Shown here one piece after another: positions 26,697 through 35,774 of a DNA stretch of 64,000 nt. The notes beneath the pieces are model-generated. The model saw only the letters and a program-made list of their open reading frames with translations. It searched no databases and was not told the origin of the DNA. The stretch's first letter is position 1. Each line of letters starts with the position of its first letter. The DNA is taken from positions 248,001 to 312,000 of the forward strand of contig CAWELU010000006.1 of assembly GCA_963809965.1 (NCBI GenBank). The letters are read 5' to 3'. Both the position numbers and the translations under genes were made by a program. Source of the DNA: CAIWHR01 sp963809965 (lineage in GTDB: Bacteria; Pseudomonadota; Gammaproteobacteria; Burkholderiales; Casimicrobiaceae).

Positions 26697-27690
26697 ATGC
26701 GTAACCCGATTCGCGCCCTACTGCATGGCTTCGTCATCGCCGCGTTCGCCATATCCGGCGGCGCCCTCGCGCAGCAGCCCATCACGCTGCACGGCGCATC
26801 ACAGTTCAATGACGACCATGCGTTCACGAAGGCGATGGTCAAGTTCGAGGAGCTGGTCAAGCAGTACTACGGCAAGCCGATCAACTTCGTGTTGCACAAG
26901 AACAGCGAGCTCGGGCTCGAGAAGGATTATTTCGCCTACATGAACCAGGGCGTGTCGGTGGACTACGCCATCGTTTCGCCCGGCGCACATGTCGACGTTC
27001 TCGAAAGCGGCGCCGTTCATCGACGCGCCGTTCCTGTTCCGCGACCTCGCGCACTGGAACAAGGTGCTCGATGCCGACACGTTGAAGCCGGTTGCCGACG
27101 AGGTCTCGGCCAAGGCCGACGTCATGCTGATCGGCTACGCGGGCGGCGGCACGCGCAACATCTTCGCCAACAAGCCGGTACGCAACATGGCCGAGATGAA
27201 AGGCCTGAAGGTTCGTGTCCAGGGCGCGCCGATCTGGAGCAAGACCTTCGCCGCGACGGGCATGGCCCCGACGGTCATCGCCTACAACGAGGTCTACAAC
27301 GCGATCCAGAACGGCGTGATCCAGGCCGGCGAGAACGAGGCCGCCGGCGTCGAGCAGATGAAGTTCTACGAGGTCGGCCCGAACCTCAACATGACGCAGC
27401 ACGCGATCACGATCCGGCCGCTCTGCTTCTCCGGCAAGACGTTCAAGAAGCTGCCGCCGGATCTGCAGGCTGCGATCCTTCGGGCCGGCAAGGAAGCGGG
27501 GGTGTACGGCCGGCAGATCGAGTCCTCGGAGGACACGGCCAAGCTCGACGCGATGGAAAAGGCCGGCAAGCTGAAGCGGATTCCCTTCGCCGACCAGGCC
27601 GCGATGAAGAAGGCGGTCGATCCGGTCATGGCGGAGTACGCGAAGGAAATCGGCGCCGAAGCCATCTACAACAAGATCAACTCGATGTAA
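26697..27690 (+). CDS. dctP: TRAP transporter solute-binding subunit DctP, frameshifted
   Basis: This periplasmic binding protein captures a carboxylate-type substrate for the DctQM permease. It has a signal peptide ending near GGALAQQP, a DctP fold with HGASQFNDDHAFTKAMVKFEE, FANKPVRNMAEMKGLKVR and YNEVYNAIQNGVIQAGENEA. The first 95 residues and the rest are in different frames, because a base is added near 26982 (CCCGGCGC, expected CCCGCGC). Corrected length is about 330 residues, as usual. A perfect GGAGGAAACA ribosome site precedes the ATG. A terminator follows before dctQ, likely to favour this subunit. Confidence 0.88.
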
Positions 27691-27704
27691 CGCGGACAAC
27701 GGAC

Positions 27705-27740
27705 CCGGCGGAAGAGCAGCTCTTCCGCCGGACTTTTTTT
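27705..27740 (+). terminator. Terminator between dctP and dctQ
   Basis: The perfect stem CCGGCGGAAGAG / CTCTTCCGCCGG with a 3-nt loop is followed by ACTTTTTTT. It lies inside the transport operon, so it probably reduces permease transcription relative to the binding protein. Confidence 0.85.
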
Positions 27741-27763
27741 GCCCGCACGCGGCGAAGGCGGCC

Positions 27764-28246
27764 ATGCGCAAGCTCATCGACGGCTATTACCGGCTCCTCT
27801 CGTGGCTGCTGGTGGCGACGGTCGCGATCCTGATCATCCCGGTCAGCCTGCAGATCTTCTCGCGCTACACCGCGCTCATTCCGAGCTACATCTGGACCGA
27901 GGAGATGGCGCGCTTCTTCTTCATCTGGATGATCATGCTGGGCGCGATGGTCGGCATCCGCGATGGCGCGCACTTCGACGTCGATCTGTGGCCCGAGCTC
28001 AAGCCCAAGGCCAACGCGCTGCTCAAGATCGTGTCGAGCGTTTTCATCCTGCTGTTCGCGCTGGTGTTCATCTGGTACGGCATCAAGTTCGTGCAATTCG
28101 GCTGGAACCAGAACTCGGAGCTCGCCGAGCTGCCGATGACCTACATCTTCATCGCCTGGCCGCTCACCGGCTTCACCTGGGTTCTGTTTCTCGGCGAGGC
28201 ATTCATCGCCAATCTGCGCGTGCTGGCCGCCGACGGGCGTGCATGA
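27764..28246 (+). CDS. dctQ: TRAP transporter small permease DctQ
   Basis: This 160-residue membrane protein has four predicted spans (LLVATVAILIIPVSLQIF, MARFFFIWMIMLGAMVGI, VSSVFILLFALVFIWYGI, and the last around FIAWPLTGFTWVLFLGEAF). The motif WTEEMARFFFIW before the second span is the DctQ hallmark. It forms the small subunit of the Na+-driven secondary transporter. Its stop overlaps the dctM start by 4 bp (ATGA). Confidence 0.92.
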   Translation: MRKLIDGYYRLLSWLLVATVAILIIPVSLQIFSRYTALIPSYIWTEEMARFFFIWMIMLGAMVGIRDGAHFDVDLWPELKPKANALLKIVSSVFILLFALVFIWYGIKFVQFGWNQNSELAELPMTYIFIAWPLTGFTWVLFLGEAFIANLRVLAADGRA

Positions 28247-29567
28247 TGGGTGCCGCCAGCCTTTCGCCGGCGATGGCGGCGCTGGTGCTGTTCGGCGTGT
28301 TCTTCACGCTGATGGCGCTGCGCGTGCCGATCGCCTTCGCGCTCGGCCTCGCCTGCCTGCCGGTGATGGTCATCGAGCCGCGGCTCTCGCCGATGATCCT
28401 GTTCAACGAGACGTTCAAGTCCTACAACTCGTTCATCCTGCTCGCGGTGCCGTTCTTCCTGCTGACCGCCAACCTGATGAACGTCGGCGGAATCACCGAT
28501 CGCCTCGTCCGCCTGTCGCGCGACCTCGTCGGCCATTTCCCGGGCGGCCTCGCGCAGGTCAACGTCGTGCTGTCGATCTTCTTCGCCGGGATTTCCGGCT
28601 CGTCGACCGCCGACGCGGCGAGCCAGGGCAAGATCTTCATCGAGGCGCAGGTCAAGGAAGGCTACGACCTGTCGTTCTCGGTCGCGATCACCGCGGTGTC
28701 GGCGGTGCTCGCGGTGATCATTCCGCCGTCGATCCTGATGATCGTCTGGGGCGGCACGCTGTCGGTGTCGATCGGCGCGCTGTTCCTGGCCGGCATCGTG
28801 CCGGGTCTCCTGCTCGGCCTGGTGCAGATGGCCACCGTGCACGCGTATGCCAAGCTGCGGAACTACCCGAAGTATCCGCGCTCGACGCTGAAGGAGGTCG
28901 GGGCGGCGATGGTCGTCGCGGTCCCCGCGCTGATGACGCCGGTGATCATCATCGGCGGCAAGATCTTCGGCTGGTTCACCGCCACCGAATCGGCGTGCAT
29001 CGCGGTGCTCTACGCGGCGACGCTGTCGATCTTCGTCTACCGCGAGATGGACCGGCATCACCTGCACTCAGCGCTGGTGGACACCGGCAAGCTCGCCGCC
29101 GTCGCGCTGTTCTGCGTGGGCACCGCCAGCGCGTTCGGCTGGCTGCTCGCGTACTACCAGATCCCCAAGGCGCTGCTGGCCGGCGTGTCCGACTGGGGGA
29201 TGGGCATCACCGGTACGGGCTTCTTCATCGCCTTCTGCTTCCTCGTCGTCGGCTGCTTCCTCGACGCCATTCCCGCGATCATCATCGTCGGGACGATCCT
29301 CGAGCCGCTGGCGCGCGCTCGGTGCACATGGATCCCGTCCACTTCGCGATGGTCGGCATCATCTCGCTCGCCTTCGGCCTGGTGACGCCGCCCTACGGCC
29401 TGTGCCTGATGATCTCCTGCGCGATCGCCAAGGTGCGCCTGATGTACGTGCTGAAGGACGTCATGATCATGCTGCTGCCGATGCTGGGCGTGCTGTCCCT
29501 GACCATCGTCTGGCCCGATCTCATCCTGTTCGTGCCCAAACTCGTGTCGCCGGAGTTTCTCAAGTAG
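28243..29567 (+). CDS. dctM: TRAP transporter large permease DctM, frameshifted
   Basis: This roughly 440-residue membrane subunit carries the transport path with about 12 hydrophobic spans. Family features are LRVPIAFALGLACLPV, NVVLSIFFAGISGSSTADA, AVIIPPSILMIVWGG and HFAMVGIISLAFGLVTPPYG. The last 85 residues are in another frame. The shift lies in GCGCGCGC at 29311-29318 and needs either two extra or one missing base. EPLARSVHMDPVHF results if two are removed. It starts within the dctQ stop codon. Confidence 0.87.
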
Positions 29568-29633
29568 CTGGAGTATCCGCGGACCGAGGTCCCCCGGGGA
29601 TCGCAATGCTCTTGCATGCCGCATAGGCAACTC

Positions 29634-30539
29634 ATGTCCGACATCATGTCCAGTTCGTTCAAGCCGCTGTGGCCGGGCTTCGGGCTCGAGACCGCCGACG
29701 TCGACCTTTCGCTGCCGCTTGCCGACGCCGTGTTCGCGGAACTCGAACGCGCATTCTTCGCCGGACAGGTGCTGGCGCTGCGCGGGCAGTCACTGACCGC
29801 GCGCGAGTTCGTCGCGTTCGCGCGCCGCTTCGGCCCGCCCGAGCCGCATGTGATCGACCAGTTCCATCATCCGGACGATCCGAACATCCTGATCCTGTCC
29901 AACCGGAGGAAGAACGGGCAGCCGATTGGCCTGGCCGATGCCGGCACGTATTTCCACACCGACTACTCGTACCTGCAGGTGCCGGCGCGGGCAACGATGC
30001 TGTACTCGCTCGAGGTGCCGCGCCGTGGCGGCAACACGCTATTCGCCGACCAGTACGCGGCCTGGGAGGGATTGCCGGAGGCGATGAAGCGCCGGATCGA
30101 CGGCCTGACGGCGATCCACCACTACGGCAACCGAAAGGAGCGCGACGAAGCGAGCCGCACTGCCGCCTCCCCTCTCACGCCGGAGCAGAAGGCGAGAATG
30201 CCGCTGATCACGCACCCGGTCGTGCGCACGCACCCGGTCACCGGGCGCAAGGCACTGTACGCCGTGTCCGGCAGCTCCTACGGGATCGTCGGCATGCCCG
30301 AGGACGAGGCGGTGGCGCTGCTGGACGAACTCGCCGCACACGCGACGCAGGAGAAGTACGTGTACAGCTTTGCATATGCTGTCGGCGACGTGGTGATCTG
30401 GGACAACGCGTCGCTGTTGCACTCGGCGACACTGCTCGATCCGGACGACCCGCGCACGCTCTGGCGGATCACCGTCAAGGAGCCGGCACTCGCGGCCACG
30501 GCGGTGCTCGCTCCGACGTTCACCCGCGCGACGATGTAG
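29634..30539 (+). CDS. TauD/TfdA-family Fe(II)/2-oxoglutarate dioxygenase
   Basis: This roughly 301-residue enzyme hydroxylates a small substrate with O2 and 2-oxoglutarate. The iron triad is visible as HTD in GTYFHTDYSYLQ and the late histidine in NASLLHSATLLDPDDP, and the oxoglutarate-binding arginine lies in RTLWRITVKE. Its position after dctPQM and before an SDR suggests the three act on the imported compound. Members of this family act on sulfonates, aryloxyalkanoates and other organic acids, and the substrate here is unknown. ATG 29634 is chosen; ATG 29616 is also in frame. Confidence 0.85.
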   Translation: MSDIMSSSFKPLWPGFGLETADVDLSLPLADAVFAELERAFFAGQVLALRGQSLTAREFVAFARRFGPPEPHVIDQFHHPDDPNILILSNRRKNGQPIGLADAGTYFHTDYSYLQVPARATMLYSLEVPRRGGNTLFADQYAAWEGLPEAMKRRIDGLTAIHHYGNRKERDEASRTAASPLTPEQKARMPLITHPVVRTHPVTGRKALYAVSGSSYGIVGMPEDEAVALLDELAAHATQEKYVYSFAYAVGDVVIWDNASLLHSATLLDPDDPRTLWRITVKEPALAATAVLAPTFTRATM

Positions 30540-30571
30540 TCGCCCACCTTCGCAACGCAGGGGCAAGGAAG

Positions 30572-31339
30572 ATGACAACGGATCTTAAGGACAAGGCGGT
30601 TCTGATCACCGGCGCCTCGACGGGAATCGGCGCGGCAGCGGCACGCGCCTTTGCGCGGCTCGGCGCGCGGCTCGTCATTCACTGCAATGCAAGCCGCGAC
30701 GCGGCCGAAGCCGTCGCCGCGGATTGCCGGAAGGACGGTGCCGCCGCGCTGGTGGTGCAGGGCGACGTGACGCATGCCACCGAGGTGAAGCGGATCGTCG
30801 CCGAATCGCTCGCTGCCTACGGGCGCATCGACGTGCTGATCAACAACGCGGGCGGCATGGTGGGCGGGCGCACGCGCATCGAGGATTACACCGAGGCGTA
30901 CGTGCAGACGGTGCTCGCGTTGAACTGCACGCAAGTCGCGATGTTCATGCACGAGGTCATCCCGCACATGCGCCGGCAGAAGAGCGGCAACGTGATCAAC
31001 GTTACGTCGATCGCCGCGCGGCACGGCGGCGGCGGCGGCGCGATCATCTACGCCGGCGCGAAAGGTTTCGTCTCCACGGTGACGCGCGGCTGGGCGAAGG
31101 AGGTCGTGGGCGACGGTATTCGCGTCAACGCGATCTCGCCCGGGGTTATCACGACACCGTTTCACGAGCGCTACTCGACCGCGGAGCAGCTGAAGGCGAT
31201 GCAGGCGACCATTCCGATGAACCGTCTCGGCACCGCGGAAGAATGCGCGGGGACGTTCGTCTATCTCGCCTCGGATTCGATGAGCGGATATGTGACCGGA
31301 CAGGTCATCGAGGTCAACGGCGGCCAGTTCATGCCGTAG
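30572..31339 (+). CDS. Short-chain dehydrogenase/reductase
   Basis: This 255-residue classical SDR has the cofactor motif LITGASTGIGAAAARAF, NNAG in VLINNAGGMVGG, the catalytic serine in NVTSIAARHG and the YxxxK pair in IIYAGAKGFVSTV. The ending GYVTGQVIEVNGGQFMP is typical. Arginine-rich segments after the first strand (HCNASRDAAEA) suggest NADP(H) but are not decisive. AAGGAAG precedes the ATG. It probably works with the preceding dioxygenase and transporter. Confidence 0.9.
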   Translation: MTTDLKDKAVLITGASTGIGAAAARAFARLGARLVIHCNASRDAAEAVAADCRKDGAAALVVQGDVTHATEVKRIVAESLAAYGRIDVLINNAGGMVGGRTRIEDYTEAYVQTVLALNCTQVAMFMHEVIPHMRRQKSGNVINVTSIAARHGGGGGAIIYAGAKGFVSTVTRGWAKEVVGDGIRVNAISPGVITTPFHERYSTAEQLKAMQATIPMNRLGTAEECAGTFVYLASDSMSGYVTGQVIEVNGGQFMP

Positions 31340-31383
31340 CGGCGCGAGCCCGGGAGCAGGGGCCCCACGCGCGCGGCGCGCGA

Positions 31384-31894
31384 TTATTCCAGTTCGATCG
31401 CGTCGCCGATCGCGGCGATCCCCGCCTTGCCGCACATCGTCGTCGATGTCGCCAAGCGGCGCGCCGGAGACACCGATTCCCCCGACCAGCGAGCCCTTGG
31501 CGCGAATCACGAGGCCGCCGGCAATGGCGACCACGTTGGGCAACTGGCGGACACCGCTCTGCGGTTTGCCTGGCTGCGATGCAGCGGCAATCTCCGCCGT
31601 ATCGGTGCGAAAGGTCACGGCAGTTGCCGCCTTGTTGATGGCGGTCTGCGTCGTGTGCGCACCCGCCAGGTTGTCGCGCAGCACGGCGAGCGGCTGTCCG
31701 CCCCGGTCGACGACGGCGACGGCGACCGTGTAGCCGTCCTTCTGGCATCGGGCCAGCGCGGCCTGTGCCGCTTGTTGCGCGGCGGCCGTCGTCAACGTCG
31801 GGTAACTTGCCAGCATCTTCTGCGCTAGCGCGGGAACGGCCCCGCCGGCGGCGAGGGCGGTTGCAGCGATCAGAATCGATTGTTTGACGTGCAT
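31384..31894 (-). CDS. GlcG/HbpS-type exported heme-binding-like protein, frameshifted
   Basis: This roughly 169-residue protein has a signal peptide (SILIAATALAAGGAVPALAQ) and the GlcG/HbpS fold: AAQAALARCQKDGYTVAVAV, VVDRGGQPLAVLRDNLAG, INKAATAVTFRTDTAE and GGLVIRAKGSLVGGIGVSG. HbpS-like proteins bind heme and can sense redox state, but function varies. An extra base near 31436 shifts the end. The corrected C-terminus reads CGKAGIAAIGDAIELE. It follows soxB by 27 bp on the same strand and may belong to the sox operon. Confidence 0.8.
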
Positions 31895-31920
31895 GTTCGC
31901 TCCAGCGTGTTTCCGATCGA

Positions 31921-33642
31921 TCAAGCCATCCCCGGATTGCCCGCGACGCCCTCGACCTTCGGCAGGTTGAGCGTGACCGGCGCGATCGTCTTCCGGTGGC
32001 GCAGATAGCGCGCCATCACCTCCCAGATCGGCTCGCCGCCCGCGGCTTTCGCCTCTTCCGACACCGGCGCCCATCCGGCGACCTTGTATTTCTTCGCGGG
32101 ATCGAGCGGCTTGCCCTTCAGCGTCATGCCCGTGATGCGGTTACCCATCGTCGCCGCCGGATCGATGGCGTAGCCGAGCCCGCCGACGCGAACCATGTCG
32201 CCGCCTTGCTGGTAGTACGGGTCGGGATTGAACAGGTTGTCCGCGACGTCCTCGAGGATCGTCTTGATCGTTTCGCCGGTGAATTCGTTGACCGTCACGA
32301 ACGGGTACGTGATGGCGGTCTGGTCCATCAGGTGTTCGAACGTGATCGCCTGGCCCGGCAGCAGCGTCGTCCCCCAGCGGAATCCCGGCGAGAACGCGAT
32401 CTCGGCGTTCTTCTCGGACATGAGGCCGTCGAGGATCATCTGATCGGCGGTGCCGTTGAAATTGCCGCGGCGATAGAGGAGGCCCTCGGTGATCGCGAGC
32501 TTCTCCGCAAGCTTGTCGACATAGGGCGCGCGGTGCCGGCGCATCAGCGCGTCCATGTCCGGATCGGGCGGGAGCAGCGCGCTGAAGACCGGAACGAGCC
32601 GGTAGCGGAAGTCGGCGACCTTGCCGCCCTTGACGTCGAGATCGAGCACCGCGAGAAACTTGCCGTTGCTGCCGGCATTGGTGACGAGCGTCTTGCCGCC
32701 GGCGTTGGCGACGAGCGTTGGTTGCGGCACGCCATCGTGCGTGTGACCGCCGAGGATCGCGTCGATGCCCTTCACGCGCGTCGCGAGCTTGAGGTCGACG
32801 TCCATTCCGTTGTGCGACAGGAGCACGACCACCTGCGCACCCTTGCCGCGTGCCTCGTCAACGACCCCCTGCATCTCCTCGTCACGGATCCCGAAGGTCC
32901 ATTCCGGAACGAAGTAGCGCGGATTCGCGATGGGCGTGTACGGAAACGCCTGTCCGACAATCGCGACCGCCACGCCGTTGACCTGCCGGATCACGTACGC
33001 GGGAAACACGGGGTCGCCGAAGTCCGTCGTCTTGACGTTCTGCGCGACGAAGTCGATCTTGCCGGCAAAGTCGCGGTCGACAATCTCCTTGACGCGGTCG
33101 GCGCCGAAGGTGAATTCCCAGTGACCGGTCATCACGTCGACGCCGAGGAGCTTCTGCGCGTCGACCATGTCCTGGCCCTTCGTCCACAAGGCGGTGCCCG
33201 ACCCCTGCCAAGTGTCGCCGCCGTCGAGCAACAGCGCGCCGGGACGCGACGCCTTGAGCCGCTTCACCAGGGTGGCCAGGTGCGCGAAGCCGCCGACCGT
33301 CCCGTAGGCGCGCGCCGCCTGGGTGAAGTCGAGATACGTGAACGCATGCGCCTCGCGCGTAGCGGGCCTGATGCCGAAGTGCTTGAGCAGCGCCTCGCCC
33401 ACGAGGTGCGGTGGTTGCCCGCGCGCGGCGCCGAGCCCCAGGTTGACGTTCGGCTCGCGGAAGTAGATCGGATAGAGCTGCGCGTGAGCGTCGGTGAAAT
33501 GCAGCAGGCTCACGTTCCCGATACGCTCGAGACTGTCGTAGAACGCACCGCCGGCCGACAGGTCGAGCGCGGCGCGACTGCCCACCGGCAAGCCCGCAGC
33601 GGCGGCCGCCGCGACCAGGCGAAGGAACTCGCGGCGGATCAC
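31921..33642 (-). CDS. soxB: Thiosulfohydrolase SoxB
   Basis: SoxB removes sulfate from the SoxY-bound S-sulfonate during periplasmic thiosulfate oxidation, using two Mn ions. The 573-residue protein has a Tat-like N-terminus (MIRREFLRLVAAAAAAG), metallophosphoesterase motifs LLHFTDAHAQLYP, LLDGGDTWQGSGTALWT, GHWEFTFG (SoxB-specific in place of GNHE), LLSHNGMD and LGGHTHDGVPQP, and the C-terminal 5'-nucleotidase-type domain. Length fits SoxB. It is the fifth gene of the minus-strand sox operon, and its start lies about 10 bp after the soxX stop. Confidence 0.95.
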   Translation of the reverse strand: MIRREFLRLVAAAAAAGLPVGSRAALDLSAGGAFYDSLERIGNVSLLHFTDAHAQLYPIYFREPNVNLGLGAARGQPPHLVGEALLKHFGIRPATREAHAFTYLDFTQAARAYGTVGGFAHLATLVKRLKASRPGALLLDGGDTWQGSGTALWTKGQDMVDAQKLLGVDVMTGHWEFTFGADRVKEIVDRDFAGKIDFVAQNVKTTDFGDPVFPAYVIRQVNGVAVAIVGQAFPYTPIANPRYFVPEWTFGIRDEEMQGVVDEARGKGAQVVVLLSHNGMDVDLKLATRVKGIDAILGGHTHDGVPQPTLVANAGGKTLVTNAGSNGKFLAVLDLDVKGGKVADFRYRLVPVFSALLPPDPDMDALMRRHRAPYVDKLAEKLAITEGLLYRRGNFNGTADQMILDGLMSEKNAEIAFSPGFRWGTTLLPGQAITFEHLMDQTAITYPFVTVNEFTGETIKTILEDVADNLFNPDPYYQQGGDMVRVGGLGYAIDPAATMGNRITGMTLKGKPLDPAKKYKVAGWAPVSEEAKAAGGEPIWEVMARYLRHRKTIAPVTLNLPKVEGVAGNPGMA

Positions 33643-33653
33643 CTACGTCGCCG

Positions 33654-34274
33654 TCACTTGTTGACGGGCGAGTTCGGATCCATCAGGAGCGCGACGACGT
33701 CCTTGATCTGCTGCTCGCTGAGGATGCCGCTGTGCCCGAAGCGCGGCATGCTGGTGCAGGCGCTGAAAGCCTCGGCGTTGTAGATCTTGCCGTACGCGTA
33801 CTTGCGCATTTCGTCGGTGTATCCGCGCAGCTTGCCGAACTGGTACAGGCTCGGTCCCAGCGTGCCGTAAGAGAGCTCCTGCGGTGCGAGCTGGTGGCAG
33901 GCATAGCAGTTGCCGCCGTTCTTCCGGTTCGGCTGATCGGTGTCGGTGAATCGCAGGCCCCATCCGTCCTGCGCGATCTTCTCGCCCTCGCGCCAGTCGC
34001 CCGTCAGATTGCCGGAGGCCGGATACCGGATGGTCGCCAACTGCGATTGTTCGATCCTGGTGGCGATCTCCTTGGGCACCTCCTTCGCGTACTTGCTGCA
34101 CAGCGCCTGCGTCTCATCCTGCTGCACCACCCGCGCGGCCATCTCCTGATTCCCCTTCGAGAATCCCTCCTTGAGCATCTTTTCCGCGCGCGCCTGCCGC
34201 TCGCTCTCCGAGAGTTGCGTGGCGCAGCCGGCCAGGATGGCCATTCCCGTAACCACCATGATCGTTGTTTTCAT
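33654..34274 (-). CDS. soxX: Cytochrome SoxX
   Basis: SoxX is the c-type cytochrome partner of SoxA, which couples thiosulfate to SoxY. The 206-residue protein has a lipoprotein-type signal (GMAILAGCATQ) with a lipobox cysteine. A single heme site CYACH (about residue 124) follows SGNLTGDWREGEKIAQDG. GPSLYQFGKLRGY and MPRFGHSGILSEQQIKDVV carry the axial methionine region. The longer N-terminal region is like the extended SoxX of some betaproteobacteria. It lies 10 bp downstream of soxA. Confidence 0.93.
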   Translation of the reverse strand: MKTTIMVVTGMAILAGCATQLSESERQARAEKMLKEGFSKGNQEMAARVVQQDETQALCSKYAKEVPKEIATRIEQSQLATIRYPASGNLTGDWREGEKIAQDGWGLRFTDTDQPNRKNGGNCYACHQLAPQELSYGTLGPSLYQFGKLRGYTDEMRKYAYGKIYNAEAFSACTSMPRFGHSGILSEQQIKDVVALLMDPNSPVNK

Positions 34275-34284
34275 CGCCGCCTCC

Positions 34285-35112
34285 CTAGCGCTTCAGCGCC
34301 GGGGCGTTGACTTCGCCGCCGTTCGCGTACTTCGCCAAGAACACCATCAGCGCCGTCGCCGTGTCGGACGCGTAATCGAGCTGCGGATGTCGCATCTGCC
34401 AGTAGCAATCGTAGAGCCGATGCTGCATGGTGCGCACGCTGCCCTGCGATACACGGTAGGCCGGCCAGGTGGTGAAGACCTTTTGCGCTTCCTTGGGCTC
34501 GGTCAGCTGCGGCAGGTCCTGCAGCCGGATCCGCTTGCCCTGGTCGGCATGACAGGTGGAACAGGCGAAGTCGTGGGGACCGGCGCGACGATAGAACAGG
34601 TACTCGCCCAGCTCGAACGCCTCGATTTCCTTCGCGTGCCGGATCGGCGCGTTCATTTTCATGCCTTTCGATTCCGACGCGACATAGCTGGTCAGCGCCT
34701 CCAGATCGGAGTGCCGTCCCGGCGCGGAGAACGGATTCTTCTTCGCGTCCTCTTCCTTGAATCCCTGCAGCGTCACCATGCAGGAAACCAGGCGCGATTC
34801 CGCGTCCTGCACCTTGTCCGTATCGGGGAAATACCGGGGCAGCTGCGCATACGCGCCTTTCACCACGCCGGCCCCCAGGCCAAGATCGCATTTTTCCAGC
34901 GACACGTTGTTCGGGCCGCGCTTCGCCACCCACAGCGCCTCGCCGCGGACTTCCCACAACTCGGCGGGATTCCCCTCGGCCAGCGCCCTGCGGTATTTCT
35001 CGATCTCCTCCGCCGTCTTGTCCTGCGCGTTGCCGGACAGCGGCGTGCAGGCGAGAATCGCCGCGGCCATCACGACATGAATGAGCCTGGCGCGCGTTCG
35101 TAACGTTCGCAT
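34285..35112 (-). CDS. soxA: Diheme-type cytochrome SoxA
   Basis: SoxA with SoxX oxidatively joins thiosulfate to the SoxY cysteine. The 275-residue protein has a signal peptide (VVMAAAILACTPLSGNAQ) and the heme site CSTCH (near residue 180). The conserved active-site region HRLYDCYWQMRHPQ holds the cysteine that is modified to a persulfide. An N-terminal pair of cysteines (SLEKCDLG and LVSCMVTL) stands where the second heme is lost in the one-heme class. ATG 35112 was chosen for its signal peptide. The downstream soxX is 10 bp away. Confidence 0.93.
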   Translation of the reverse strand: MRTLRTRARLIHVVMAAAILACTPLSGNAQDKTAEEIEKYRRALAEGNPAELWEVRGEALWVAKRGPNNVSLEKCDLGLGAGVVKGAYAQLPRYFPDTDKVQDAESRLVSCMVTLQGFKEEDAKKNPFSAPGRHSDLEALTSYVASESKGMKMNAPIRHAKEIEAFELGEYLFYRRAGPHDFACSTCHADQGKRIRLQDLPQLTEPKEAQKVFTTWPAYRVSQGSVRTMQHRLYDCYWQMRHPQLDYASDTATALMVFLAKYANGGEVNAPALKR

Positions 35113-35220
35113 GATTCCTCCTCCGCAGGGCACCCGACGAACAGGCGCCGCCTGCATTCGACGCGTCTTCAACGCGTTTCGATGACGCCGGCGAGTACGC
35201 GACGGACCCGCCGGTCGATG

Positions 35221-35487
35221 CTCATCCGATCGTGGCTTCGTCCGTACGCTTTTCGCCCTGGTTGTGGCTCCGGCCGCTCGCTCCCGCTCCCTTAACCTGC
35301 CCACCTGGGCAGGTTAGCCTTCACCGCAACCGCGGCTCATCCGATCGTGGCTTCGTCCGTACGCTTTTCGCCTTGTTGTGGCTCCGGCCGCTCGCTCCCG
35401 CTCCCTTAACCTGCCCACCTGGGCAGGTTAGCCTTCACCGCAACCGCGGCTCATCCGATCGTGGCTTCGTCCGTACGCTTTTCGCCG
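35221..35487. repeat. Tandem repeat carrying the 3' end of soxZ
   Basis: A 114-115 bp unit repeats in tandem: copy 1 at 35221-35335, copy 2 at 35336-35449 and a partial third at 35450-35487, which is the genuine 3' end of soxZ. Each full copy holds the last 38 bp of soxZ with its stop codon, then the perfect palindrome AACCTGCCCA-CC-TGGGCAGGTT (35294-35315 and 35408-35429) and a G/C-rich tail. The copies differ by one indel and a substitution near 35258 and 35373. They fill most of the 338-bp gap between soxZ and soxA. The rest of that gap (35113-35220) shows no feature. Confidence 0.9.
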
Positions 35488-35762
35488 CGGTTGTCAGTCC
35501 AGGTGATCTGGACCTTGTCGCCCTTCGCCCCGCCCTTGAACTTGAACGAGAGGAAGGGGTTCTTCGAGATTGCCGGACCCCACTGTGCGCTCAGCACGGT
35601 CTTGCCGTTGTAGGTTGCCGTGACGTTCTGGATGAACCAGGCGGGAACCGTCTTGCCGGCCGCGTCCTTGCGCTGCCCTGTTTCCATTTCATGGCTCATC
35701 AATACTTTCACTTCGGTCGCGTCGCCCACGACGTTCGCCCGGATTTTCATCGGATCTGCCAT
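35451..35762 (-). CDS. soxZ: Sulfur-carrier complex subunit SoxZ
   Basis: SoxZ pairs with SoxY and helps present its C-terminal cysteine arm to the Sox enzymes. The 103-residue protein matches SoxZ (MKIRANVVGDATEVKVLMSH, PAWFIQNVTATYNGK, VQITWTDNRGEKRTDEA). No signal peptide is needed, since it is co-exported with the Tat-dependent SoxY. It starts 12 bp after the soxY stop. Its last 12 codons are duplicated twice downstream in the tandem repeat. Confidence 0.95.
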   Translation of the reverse strand: MADPMKIRANVVGDATEVKVLMSHEMETGQRKDAAGKTVPAWFIQNVTATYNGKTVLSAQWGPAISKNPFLSFKFKGGAKGDKVQITWTDNRGEKRTDEATIG

Positions 35763-35774
35763 GCTCGCCTCCCG

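Noticed and set aside
30278..32074. A 598-codon minus-strand frame spanning the SDR and dioxygenase
   Set aside because: Only its segment at 31384-31894 (GlcG/HbpS-like) has family features. The rest is opposite clear genes.
35294..35429. The AACCTGCCCA palindromes as intrinsic terminators of soxZ
   Set aside because: Neither strand has a T-run after the stem (TTAAGG or TTAGCC follow), so classic Rho-independent termination is not supported.
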